Shown piece after piece: positions 34,551-45,800 of a stretch of DNA of 64,000 bases; the first letter of the stretch is position 1, and every line of letters begins with the position of its first letter. Made by a program: the position numbers and the translations under genes. Below the pieces are notes generated by a model that saw only the letters and a program-made list of their open reading frames with translations, did no database searches and was not told the origin of the DNA. The stretch comes from Prostheceraeus crozeri (taxonomy: Eukaryota; Platyhelminthes; Polycladida; Euryleptidae). The stretch covers positions 98,333 to 162,332 of the forward strand of contig CAJQUW010015617.1 of assembly GCA_907163375.1 (NCBI GenBank), given 5' to 3'.

Positions 34551-34558
34551 AATATTCA

Positions 34559-36412
34559 GCATTTTGTTTGCGTAGACTAACCGTATTTAATACAGTCCAA
34601 CCATTCAGCATAACACGTTTATAAAATGGAAATACTAAGGTAGAAAATGTACATCTACCTGAGAAAACACGCTTTAATGAGACAGGCGTAATTATGTGGA
34701 ACTTCATTTCAGATTTCAATGTCTACAATTTGAAACATATATAAATGTGATACGTATTAACGATTTACGATCTTAGAGTCAGTTTTTATTCCAATCATCT
34801 CAGATCTGCCGGGGACCACCCTCATATTTTCTTGCACGTCAGCGTAGGAACTTTCATCGAAAAAAAAATTAGAATCCGAATGATGACTTTTTAGAGGTCA
34901 TGCATAGTTCCTCATGTCCATCCATAAAATAGCATCATAAGTCTTTCGCAAAAAAAATGTCAATAGGCTATTTCGGGAGATATCATTGTAGCCTCATTGC
35001 TTTAAATTTTTTGTAGAAGTTGTTGTTTTGTAGTTGAACTCAGTAGGAATATCAACTGAACGATACACAGATTTCACCAGATGAGAATACACATGCGTGA
35101 AATTACTTCCCATCAGTCATTTTTCATCAGTTTTGTTGATAAGTCTAGATGGGTGATGGAAACTTGTCTGATAGGGCTTGTGAATGAATCAAAGCTTGAA
35201 AGTCCTAAAAAAGAACGTTCAACCCCAAAACAGTAACTTAAATGTTTAAATATAATCAGTGAAGTTGAAAATGCCAGCAAGCAGAATACTGGTGTTATTT
35301 CAGTCAGATTCATCAGAACTCGGTTATGTATCATCTCGCCACACGTGTCTGGTTGAAAATGAATGAAGCGTGATTGTATTCAGTTTTGTCCTGCAGATGT
35401 TGATGAAAAACAGAGCACGTGTAAATGCGTGCAGGCGAACATTGAATATTAGAAATGAACAATCCACTTTTTGTTACGCATGACACGCAGAGGCAACCTT
35501 GTTAGAATGTTGTTGAAAAAGAATTAAGAACTTATTTCCTGAAAGGTGGTTAACATACTCATTTATAACTTGTCGTTTTGAGAGGAAGCATTTTGTGGTG
35601 TTGCAAATTAGCGTACGCATAACGCGATCTTCTGAAAACTAAAATGACGAAGTCGATCAGTCGCAAAGCAAAGTTACTACTTCATACCCTTTATATTCTC
35701 TTAGCGGTGTACCTGATGGTCAGAAAGTCTCTATGATTGGCTACGACGTACGAGCCGCTTGGAGTTAAGGCTATTACACAAACGCTCTGAGACTTTTCAC
35801 TGGCTGATGGAAAATTTATAAATAGACATTAAGAGGAAAAACACATGGTCTTAGGAGTGATGCCGCTGGGGGAATGCATCAATATTGCCATTGTAGTAAG
35901 GTTTAGGGATTGCCCAGGGAGGGATTCGAACCCTCTTCTCCAAAACCATTGTAAGCATTTTGAATACAGATGAATTGAGTTGAAGTGAATGAGTAATAGA
36001 ATTCAGAAGGTTAGTATGAGAGAAATGAAATTGAGTCGGACGTTCACCAAGGGCATTTTGAATTCAAGCTTTTGGGTAAAATAATTTTTCAGAAGAGATA
36101 CAATTGTTTGTGAATCGCATTTTGGTGGAAAATCAAAGAGCGGCCTGTTCATATTAAAATGCTGAAATGTTTTTGTGGTTGATTGCGAAAAGGTTTCATC
36201 CACGAGAGTAGCAATTGCGCATATGCTTGTATCCTGAAAAGTCGAAGAAGAAGCGGAAGCGGAAAATATTTGATCAGATAATTCGTAGATTTGGTGTGCA
36301 AATATTCAAAAACAATTGATGGGAATCGCAAATATTTCATTCCGTTATCTACTACTGTTTACTCGCAGATTCTTCCAAGTACAGCACTTCAATATTACAT
36401 GAAGAATTTGTA
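34559..36412. other. Anonymous DNA; one tRNA-like B box
   Basis: No gene recognised in about 1.85 kb. On the minus strand near 35918-35936, GAGGGTTCGAATCCCTC has the TPsiC stem-loop with a perfect Pol III B box (GGTTCGAATCC). No matching acceptor stem or A box lies 30-60 bases upstream, so this is at most a tRNA-derived SINE scrap. Confidence 0.5.
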
Positions 36413-37560
36413 AGCAGTAGTGATGGTCAAATTCTCCTCAAAAATTTGCCTATCTTTTCGTCATAAAAGTCAGAACGATCGGTTATTAGATAACATTGAA
36501 GATCGACGGGGTTTCTCCACATGTCTGAGATAGTATTTGGTCTTGCGAGTGTGAAGAATGCTTGAAACCGCCGCCGATCGCAGGGTGAAACAACTAACGA
36601 AAATAACAGTTGAATAGCAGTAGTGATGGTAAAATTCGCTCAAAATTTGCCTATCTTTTCGTCATCAAAGTCAGCGATCGGTTATAGAAACATTGAGATA
36701 TCGACGAGGAGGTTTCTCCACATGTCTGAGTAGTATTTGGTCTTGGCGAGTGTGAAGAATGCTTGAACCGCCGCCGATCGCAAGGGGAACAACTACGAAA
36801 ATAACAGTTGAATAGCAGTAGTGATGGTATAATATTCGCTCTAAAATTTGCTAGCGTTTCGGTCTGTAAAGGCAGCGTGCGGGTTTTAGAAATCATTGAG
36901 AGCGGTCGAGGGGAGCGCGGGGGTTCGCGGAGGCCGGGGGGTCGGCGGGTTCACGCGGCGATGTGTAGGGCCGCCGTCACCGCGCTGCCGGGCGTGGCGT
37001 GGGGGTGGGGAGGGGCGGGCGTACACGGGGTGGGGGCGGCGGGGAAGGGGCCCGCGCGCGGGTGACGCGGGGGGGGACCAGCGCGGGCGAGCGGGAAGGC
37101 GGTAGGGGTGGGGTGGCGGGCGGGGGAGGGGGGGCTGTTGCGAGGGCGTGTCGGTCCCGCGTCAGTTTTGTGTGGGTGCGTTTGTTACGTTTTTTGTTGT
37201 TTTGGTCTTTTTTTGCTGTTTTTTTTTTTCTTCTCACATGTCTGAGTAGTATTTGGTCTTGCGAGTGTGAGAATGCTTGAAAACGCCGGCCGATCGCAGG
37301 GGAACACTACGTAGAATAAACAGGTGATTAGCAGTGTGATGGTAAAAATTCGTCTCAAAATTTGCCTATCTTTTCGTCAATAAAGTCAGCGATCGGTTAT
37401 AGAAAATATCATTGAGATCGACGGGGAGTTTCTCCACATGTCTGAGTAGTATTTGGTCTTGCGAGTGTGGAGAATGCTTGGAAACCGCCGCCGATCGCCA
37501 GAGGGAAACACTACGAAAATAACAGTTGAATAGCAGTTGTGATGGTCAAATTAATTGAAT
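36413..37560. repeat. Satellite array, unit about 200 bp
   Basis: Units begin at AGCAGTAGTGATGGT-like words at 36413, 36617, 36814, 37330 and 37532, giving periods of 204, 197, 516 and 202 bp. Each holds TTTGCCTATCTTTTCGTC, TCTCCACATGTCTGAG and CCGCCGATCGCAGGG. The 516-bp unit is a normal unit enlarged by the skewed insert at 36906-37231. No coding function. Confidence 0.9.
36906..37231. other. G-rich then T-rich insert inside a satellite unit (possible artefact)
   Basis: About 325 bp of A-poor sequence interrupts the third satellite unit where siblings read GACGGGG directly followed by TTTCTCCACATG. The insert starts almost pure G/C with long G runs and drifts into T runs, so its two ends extend the G and T runs of the unit. 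Frames in it are products of composition. Confidence 0.7.
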
Positions 37561-37756
37561 CTTGATAGTCATTTTTCTAGGAAACAAGCTATCTATCCAG
37601 TGAATTTTTGTTGCAACGCAGGATTAGCAAAGGCAATGCTCACATATATCGTGCATTATTTAGCGGATTCAAAGCACTGTGAGAAATTTTGTTCCTCGAT
37701 CGGCGTGATCAGCTGTGATCGGATTTTACACCGGCCCGCATGCTTTTTCACATGAA

Positions 37757-38199
37757 TGTAATGAACGGATCCTTTGATTGGTAGCGTGAGGATCTAATGG
37801 CTTAAAGGAATGCATTCTAACAAAGGGTTAATAGGCTAACTGTTAATAGCTTATTTACATCGATTGAGCCCGGCAGCTCTGTAAATCTCACCACAAGGCA
37901 TTATCCACAACGTGACATCAGTACAACATTAGGGAAGACATCCCTAATTCACTCTGGGAATATTCACAAGAAGGGAAGAACCACTAATATAAGTTGGGAA
38001 GATGACTCGAGTCTATGTACAAAGGGAAGAATACAGGGAAAAGCTCTCAACAGAGCTTACTCAGATTAACCATCTGAGACCTAGTTCTGCGTGCAACCCG
38101 CACGCAGACCTAAACGAAAGAGAACTCTTTGTTCAAATTGGCTCAAGGTACTCACCTTTGTCCAGATAAAAACACTCGTTTATATCTCGTTATATTACA
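37757..38199 (-). repeat. LTR of the 37757-39401 element (3' in element orientation)
   Basis: 443 bp with TGTAAT...ATTACA inverted ends. It is shared with 38964-39401 across blocks such as CGTGCAACCCGCACGCAGAC (near 38089) and CCCGGCAGCTCTG (near 37869). Confidence 0.8.
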
Positions 38200-38207
38200 C
38201 TTCCTCC

Positions 38208-38252
38208 CCCTCTTTCACAAGTGATCGGTCCCGATCACAAGTAAAAGAGGGG
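38208..38252. repeat. Imperfect hairpin at the polypurine tract
   Basis: CCCCCTCTTT and GTGATCGG pair with CCGATCAC and AAAAGAGGGG across a one-base centre and small bulges. It lies exactly at the element's purine tract. It could be chance or a feature of priming. Confidence 0.6.
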
Positions 38253-38963
38253 ACCAAGGCCAGTACTCAGAGGTTTTCAAACCGTACTTTCACACCATTG
38301 AAGGGTATTCATATGATTGTCGGATCCGTACCTGACTTGAATCTATAGCAAACTCTTATAACCGGAGTTGCCAGGAGCCCAATCTGGCATCGACAACGAT
38401 GGGTCTGCAAGCTTAAAATCTCGGCGGTCTCCAAGAATGTAGCCGGTTGGAAAAAATCAAAACTTCGATCAAAAAAATTTGAGCAGATTTGACATTTACT
38501 TTTTGGCTGATTTCGGGACGTTGTCGGATCACATACCGCAACACAATCACTCACACGCCTCAGCGCAAGGGAAAACACGCAGTAAACTCGACATAATTTT
38601 GCCATTCAGGCGTTGTTGGGGATCCCTGTCCTCAACATGGGTTCCCGCAGCTTAACTCGGTAGTGCCAAATCTCTTGACACACATTCAGTTAGCCCTCAA
38701 AATGTCTCCTCTTGACTCAAATCTGAACAAGGCGACCTTAAGGAAAATACCTAACTGGGAAAGAAAACGTAGTATTAATGTGGCCTATATACCGTCTCCG
38801 GCTCCGCCAGAGGAAAACCGTGATAATAGCCTTTCTATTAATGCTGCCGGGCTTTAGTGAAGTAGCCTGTTTCTAACAAAGCGTGAATTTTCTAATAGAA
38901 GCGTGGAATTCCTATCAATAAGAAGTCACCAGTATAGCGCTCCTAATCAGCGCTGCCACAAGT

Positions 38964-39401
38964 TGTAATGAACGGGATCCCTTTGATTGGTAGCGTGAGG
39001 ATCTTAATGGCTTAAAGTGAATGCCATTCTAACAAAGGGTTAAATAGACTAACTGTTAATAGCTTATTTACATCGATTTGAGCCCGGCAGCTCTCTGGTA
39101 ACTCACCACAAGGCATTATCCACAACGTGACATCAGTACAAACATTAGGGAAGACATCCTAATTCACTCTGGGAATATTCACAAGAAGGGAAGAACCACT
39201 AATATAAGTTGGGAAGATGACTCGAGTCTATGTACAAAGGGAAGAATAAAGGGAAAAGCTCTCAACAGAGCTTACTCAGATTAACCATCTGAGACCTAGT
39301 TCTGCGTGCAACCCGCACGCAGACCTAAACGAAAGAGAACTCTTTGTTCAAATTGGCTCAAGGTACTCACCTTTGTCCAGATAAACACTCCTTATATCTC
39401 G
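38964..39401 (-). repeat. LTR of the 37757-39401 element (5' in element orientation)
   Basis: 438 bp, near-identical to 37757-38199. Confidence 0.8.
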
Positions 39402-39845
39402 ACAGAGCTTGAGTTAGCATAAAAGTGAACACCCCGCGTAAACGAAAGTTCGTTTGAATATTATTTCTGACAAGTAAATTTAAATATTATTTGTACATAT
39501 TAACATAATGATGATAAAATCACAGTAATTAAATATTATTGTAATATTATAATGATATTATATTGTGGATTCATTTGTGAATAAAAAATGTTTGATGATG
39601 GTAATATAGAATAATAAATTGAGAAGCTAAATTAACAACATCAACGCCGAATCATGCCATTATCCAATACAAGATCTAATCAAGAACAGCTGTATAACTA
39701 AGCTTCTATCGGGAAAAATTGTGGAACGATATAGTGGCCTATGAATATCAAGGTCTGTAAAAAGTGATTTCGGATTGAAAGATATTGAATGTTAATTATC
39801 ACGACTATTTTGATTGCGGAAAACGATAGCAGAATCACGCATAAT
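39402..39845. other. AT-rich spacer before the skewed block
   Basis: Rich in AATATTA and TAATATT words (39470-39570). No gene or element ends seen. Confidence 0.5.
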
Positions 39846-42800
39846 TTGGGGAGGGCTGGGCAGAGGACTATGGTGAGACTGGGTGTGGGGCGGTGCCGCT
39901 TGGCGAGCCGGTGTATTATGCCCTTTTCTTGGGTTTGCCTGGGTGTCATACGCTGTCTTTTTGTTTGGGGTTCTTTTTTCTTTTGCTTTGTTTCTCATTT
40001 GTGCTCTTTTTTTTTGGTTGTTGGATTGTTTGAGTGTATTCATTTTATTTTGGTTTTTTCAATAATTGTTGCGGTCCTTTTGGTTGCCTGTGTCTTTATT
40101 TTTTAATGATTTTTTTGGTTCTTTGTTTCTGTGTGGTGGTTTGGGATTGGGTTAGCTCGTTTGCTTTTTCGTTTTTTTTCCCCGCCTTCTTTTCGTATTT
40201 TTTTTTTGTTGTGGATCGTGTTTTTTGTTTTTGGTTTTATTGTTTGACTTTCTTGGTTGCTCTGTTTCGCTTTTCTGTTCTTTTTCTATGTTTTTTCTTT
40301 TGGGGATTTCTTATGTTGTTCTTGTTTATTTTGGTTTCTTTTTATTTTTGGTTGGTTTTAATTGGCTGTATGTGGTTGTTGTGCGTTCTTTTTTTTGGTT
40401 TCCTTTTTATTTTTTGGAATTTTTGTCTTTTGTGTTTTTGGTTTTTCGTGTTTTTTTGGGTTATTTGTCTTGTGTTTTTGTTTGTTTCTTTTCATTTTCT
40501 TTGATTTCGTTTTAATATCCCGCGTGGTTTTCTCGTTTTTCTTTTTTTCTTGTTTGGTTTTTTTTTTGTTGTTTGATGGGTTTTTTTTTTTGTGTTGGGG
40601 TGTCCTCTTGTCTGGTGTTGGATTATATGACTTGTCAATTTGGCTTTCTTTGTTTTTCGTTTGTTTTGCCTGTTCTTCTTGTTGTTTGTTGGGCGGCTGA
40701 TGGGGGATGTATTTGTTTTTTTTTGTGTTGTTTGTGGGGGATGGCCTGCGTGTGTTTCTGAACTTCTGTCCATTGCATGATGACAAAGGAGAAGATACAT
40801 TTATGGCGGTGGTTGGCTTTTCGGCTGGTGGTGGGTGGAGTTGTGTTGCTGTGTTCGGGCTTGTGGTCGTGTTCACCCGGCGGGGTTTGGTGGAGTAGGT
40901 CTTGGTGGGACGCGGTCTCGTTTTGGGGGTGTGTGGGTAGATACGGTAGGGGGGGCTAACGCAGTGGTGTTGGCGGGAGTTTGGTGCGGTTGGTGTTGAG
41001 GCTGTTGGCGTGGCTAGGTGGGCTCTGGCGATGGGGGTCGGTCGGCGGTTGGGGAGGGCCGGGGTAAAGGGGGTGCCAAGAGGGCGCAGGTGGTGAAGGG
41101 ACGGGGGGGCCAGGGTGGGTGGGGGGGGGGAGTGTGGTGGTGGGGGGGGCGTGGCTGCGACGAGAGGTGTGTGGGGTGGGGGGATGGGGGTGGGTGGGGC
41201 CGGAGGGGGGGGGGGGGGGGGGGGTGGGCGCGGTCGAGTCTGTCTGGTGTGGGTGTTGTGGGGCTTTCTGTTGGGTTGCGGGCGCGTGGTCGGGGGGGGA
41301 GTAGGTGTGGGGGGAGGGGGCGGTTGGTCGTTCGGATCGTGGGGTCCTATCGGGCCTGGCTGCGGGTGCAGGGGTGGATTAAGCGGGTAGCATGGTGTGG
41401 CGGTTGGTGGCATGCCCGCGGGTCGGGGTGTAGTTGGGGGGTTGGCGCTTGGGGCTGTTCTGTGTATCTTGGGTTCTTTCTCGTAATGTTGTTCGGGGGG
41501 GTGTGTGGCTGGTGTGGGTTTTGGGCGAGTGGGGGGGGAAGTAATGGTGCGGGTGTTGTTTTTTTCGCCTGTGGGGGGTGTTGTTGGTTTTGGGGGAGGG
41601 GACGCGGCGAGCGGAGTGAGGCGGTGGGGTCGAGTCGCGCTGCGTCTGTGTCTTGGATCGTGTGGCTTTTGGTCGTGTACGGTTGGATTGTGGCGCGAGG
41701 GTGGTGGTAGGTGCCGGGTTCCTTTGTGGCCTGTTGGATGGCTGGCGTGTGGGCCGGGGCGGTACAGGGTTCATCGGTTCGTGGGGGTGGGTGCGTTGGG
41801 ACCCGGGGCGGGGGGGGGGACGGGGGCAGTGGGTGGTTTAAGGGAGGTATCCCCACCTGTATGTGTGTGACTGGTCTTTGTCCTTAGCTTTTTTTTTTTG
41901 GTTGCTTGGTTTGTCGTTCTGGTGTTGTGTGTGGCTCCCGTGGAGTGGTGCTTATTGGCGCCTTTCTCTTTGTTGTTTTTTTGTTGGTTGGTTTTTGTTT
42001 GTTTTGGTTGGCTGTTGTTTTGGGGATTTGGTGTGTGTTTGCGTTGTAGTAGCTGTCTAGGTTTTTTTGTTTGGGCTTGGGTCCTTTTGTTGTCGTTATG
42101 TTGGTTTTGCTGGGGTTGGGTTGTTGGTGAGGAGGGTTTCGGCATGGTGAGTTGCCCTCGGTGTTTGCTGTGGGCTCTTTGGTTATGTTGTGGGTGGGGT
42201 GGCTAGGGGCCGTGGTTTCTTGGGTACCTTTTGTTGGTTCTGGTTCTTTTATTTGGGGTTGTTTGGGTCTTGTTTGTTTTTTTGGTTTTTTTGTTTTCTT
42301 GGGCTTTTGGCGTTTTTTTTTTTTTGCTGTTTTGCATTTTTTCTTTTATTTTTTTTGTTTTTTATTTTTTGGCACTTTTTGGTCTTTTCTGGGTCCTGTT
42401 GGTCTTTTGGGTTTAGCCGACGTTGTCTCTATATGGTGTTTGGGGTTTTTTTTTCTTGTTACGTATGGCCCTTGTTTTCGTGGCTCCGACTGCATTTTTG
42501 GTTCCTTGTCTTGTTGTTTTTATGTAGGGTTTTTTGTTGTTTACTTTATTTTTTGGTTGTGTTTGTGCTGGATTTTCTTTGGGACTCCTTTGTTGTGTAT
42601 AGTTTTGTCCGCCTCTTGTTGCTGTTTTTTTGGGCTTGTTTGTCTTTGGTTGTATGTTTTTCGCGGTTTATTTGTGTGTTGCATGTGGTCTTGTTGTTAA
42701 GTGGTTTTGGGGGTTCTGGGTTGTGCGGCTAGTCGGTGGGGGTATTGGTTGTGTTAGAAGGAGGATGGGGGTCTTAGTGGTAAATTTGGGTGAGAGCGGT

Positions 42801-45800
42801 CGTGTTTTTGTTTTGTGGTGGTGTGGGATTTTCTTTTCAGTGTTATATTTGACTTTTGTTCGTTTGTTACATTATTGTTGCCTCGGCGGCTATGTTGATG
42901 TTTTTATGTTCTGTAGTTTTGGTCGTTTCCTTGGTCTTCTTGTTTTTTAGCTTGGTTTTTGGTGTCTTTGTCTACTGTTTTGCTTTTTTTTGTGTTGTTT
43001 TCCTGTGGTCTTCCGTATTGTTCTTCTGCTTTTCTGGGATAGGGTCTTTCTTGTTCGTCTCTCTGTTTGTTTGGCTGTTTTGTTCTTCGGTGATTGTGGG
43101 GAATATGTCTGTTGTGTCTGTGTTGGAGGGTTTTATTTGTTTTTGGTTCTTCTTTTGTTATTCTGGGTCTTGGTTACCTTTTTACGTTTATGGGTTCTGG
43201 GGGTATTTTCTTCTTTGTTTATTTTTATTTTTTTTGTTTTGTGGTTATTTGTTGTTGGTTGTGTAGGGGTTGGTTGTCTTGTGGTTCTTTGTTTCTTCTT
43301 GGTCCTTTTTTTTTTGGGCCCTTTTGTTTTTGGGGGGTTTTGTTTGGTTTGGTTTTGTATCTTGGGGGATTCTGTTTGTCTTTTTAACGTTGTTGTGGTG
43401 TTGGTTGATCTGTTTGATGGGCGTTTTAATTACAGGTGGGAATTATTTTTCTTGTGTTGTATCTGTTGCTTGGTTGTTTTGTTTTTCTTCCTTTTTTATA
43501 TTCTTTGTTTGGCTGGTTTTATTAGTCTTTTTTCCTTTCCTTTATTGGTTCTCTTGTTTTTTTTTTTGTTTTTTCCTACCTTTCGGTTGGGTTTGTTTTT
43601 GCTTTTTAGTGTTATTTTATTTTTTTTTTTTTGTTTGTTTTTTTTTTTGATGGTTTTTTTTTATTAGGGGACACTTCTGGTTTTTCTTGGTTGGTTTGCT
43701 CGTTGCGGTTTGCTTTTTTTTTAGGTAGTTTGTTTCTTTTTTCTTTTGGTGTTTTTTTTTGTGTTGTATTTTTGAGTATGGTTTTCATCTTGTTTTGGTT
43801 TTTTTTGGGTGCCTTTGCGTTTATGTCTTGGTTTTTATTTTTTTTTTTTATTTTTTTTTTTCGTTTTGTTTTTTTTTTTTTTTTTTTTTGTTTTATTGTT
43901 TTAGTTTTTTGATTGTCCTTTTTTTTGTGCTTTTGTTTTGTTCTTTTTTTTTTTGTTTTTCTCCTTTCTTCCTCGTTGGTTTTTGTTGTGTCTTTTTTTT
44001 TTTTTTTTTTCTGTTTTTGTTTTTCTTTTTTTTTTGTTTGGCTTTTTCTTTGTTCTTTTTTGCCTTTATGGTTTGGTTGGTATTTTTGTTGTTTGGGGAA
44101 TTGCTTTTTTTTTTGTTTTTGGTTTTGGTTTTTTTTGTTCGTTGTTTGGTTTTGGTTGTCTTCTGTCTTGTTTGTGTGTTTTTGTTTTGGTTCTTGTTTT
44201 TCTGTGTTTTTTTTTTTTTTTTTGCTTCTCGTGGTTTTGGCGTTCTTTCGGTTGTTCTCTGGTTTTCTTCTTGTTGTTTCTGGTTTTTTTATTGGGGTCC
44301 TTGTTCTGTTTTTGGGGATTTCTGTTTTTTGGTTTTTTTAGTTATTTCTTGGTTTTCTTGTATCTTTGCGTTTGGTTGGGTTTTTGTCTTGGGTTGTTTG
44401 GTGTTGGTTTTGTTTGTAGGTTTTTTTTTGTTTCTCTGTTGGTTTTTGTGCGTTTCTTTGTTCTTTTTTTTTTTTGTTTGGTTTTTTTTTTTTTTTTTAT
44501 TGGGTTTGGGTTGTTTATATTTTTTACTTTTTGTTGTTTTGTTTGGCTGTAGGTTTGGTTATTGCTTTCTAGTTTTGGTGTTGTGCTTGTTTTTTCTGTC
44601 TTATTTTTGGCTTTTTTCCTTTTTTTTTGTTTGTGTCTTACTTGTTGTTGTTTTTTTTTGGGTTTGTTTCCATTTTTTGGTTGTTGTTGGGTGTTGTTGG
44701 GTTTTGAGTTTAGTTTTTGTTTTCTCTTGTGTTTTTTCTTTTTTGTTTTTGGTTCGGTTTATTTTTATGGTTTTTGTTTTTTCGTTTGCTGGTGTTTTGC
44801 TTGTTGTGTTTGTTTTTGGTTGTTTTATTTCTTTTGGGTTGTTGTGGTTTTTTGTGTTGGGTTTTTTTTGGTTGGTTGCTTTTTGTCTGTTTTTTGGGTT
44901 TGTCGTGGTTGGGTTGTATTGTTTGTGTTTGGTGGTTTTGTTTTTTTCCTTTTTATTGGGCTGTTGGTTTTGGTTTTTTTGTTTTTGTCTGTTGTTTTTT
45001 TTTTTGTATTGCTGTTTTTGTTTTTGTGTTTGTGGGTAGATGTTTGTCTTAGTTTTTTCTTTTATTTTATTTTGGTGTGTCTTTGGTTTTTTTTTTTTTT
45101 GCATGTGTACCTTTGTAGTGTGTTTTTTTTTTTATCTTTTTGTTGTTTTGGGTTTTGTTTGTCGTTGTTGTCTAGTTTGTTTGTTTTTTTTTTTTTTCTT
45201 TGTTTTCCTTTATTGCTTTTGTTTTGGTTGTGGGTTGTGCTGACTTATGGAGGTTGTCTTTTTTTTGGTTTTTTGTTTTGCTTTTTGGGTTTGGTTTCTG
45301 TTTTGGGTGTTTGGTTTGGTTTACTCTTCTCTGGTTTTTTTTCTTGGTGGGTGTATTTTGGTTTTTTTTTTGGTACTTTGTTTGTTTTGGGTAAGGTTTT
45401 GGGGCTTGTTGTTTTTTTTGTGTGTTGTGGTTGTTTTCTATGTGTTTTTGGTTGTGGTTTCTGTTGCTGTTTTTTTCGCTATTTGTCACTTTGTGGTTTC
45501 TGTGTCTTGTTGGGTTTGTTTTTTATTTTTTTTGGTTTTTTTTTTCTTTGTGTTTCGAGTATTGGGGTTTTTTTTTGTTTGGATTGATTGTTGCTTTTCA
45601 TGGTTTTGTTTCTGTGTTCTGGGTTTTATATTGCCGTCTTATTTTTGTTGTTTTGTTCGTTGTGGTGTTGGTTGCAGTTTGGTCTTCTCTCTGGTTTTTT
45701 TGGTTCTTTTGGGTTTTTTTTTTGGTTTTGGTGTGTGTTCGGTGCTTTGTTTTTTGTTGTTTGGGGTTCTATCCACTTTTTTATTAGTTGTTTATTTTGT

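Larger units (their letters stand above)
37757..39401 (-). mobile_element. Short non-autonomous LTR retroelement (TRIM/LARD-like)
   Basis: Two near-identical ~440-bp direct repeats, 37757-38199 and 38964-39401, enclose about 765 bp. Read on the minus strand, a purine tract (AAAGAGGGGGAGGAAG, complement of 38200-38215) directly precedes one repeat, which begins TGTAATATAAC and ends GTTCATTACA. That is the expected 3' LTR arrangement. After the other repeat comes TGGCAGCGCTGATT, a possible tRNA-primed start site. No gag or pol motif was recognised in the interior, so it depends on another element for movement. The family is undetermined. The repeats differ by few changes, so the insertion is fairly young. 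Confidence 0.75.

Noticed and set aside
35918-35936. tRNA gene on the minus strand
   Set aside because: Only the TPsiC arm/B box is present; no A box, anticodon arm or matching acceptor stem.
36808-37280. Glycine/arginine-rich frames at 37 kb
   Set aside because: They lie in the G-rich insert within a satellite unit and are compositional.
40358-41413. Minus-strand 351-codon frame that predicts a proline/threonine-rich protein
   Set aside because: It is the complement of the G-run block. P and T codons follow directly from C-rich composition.
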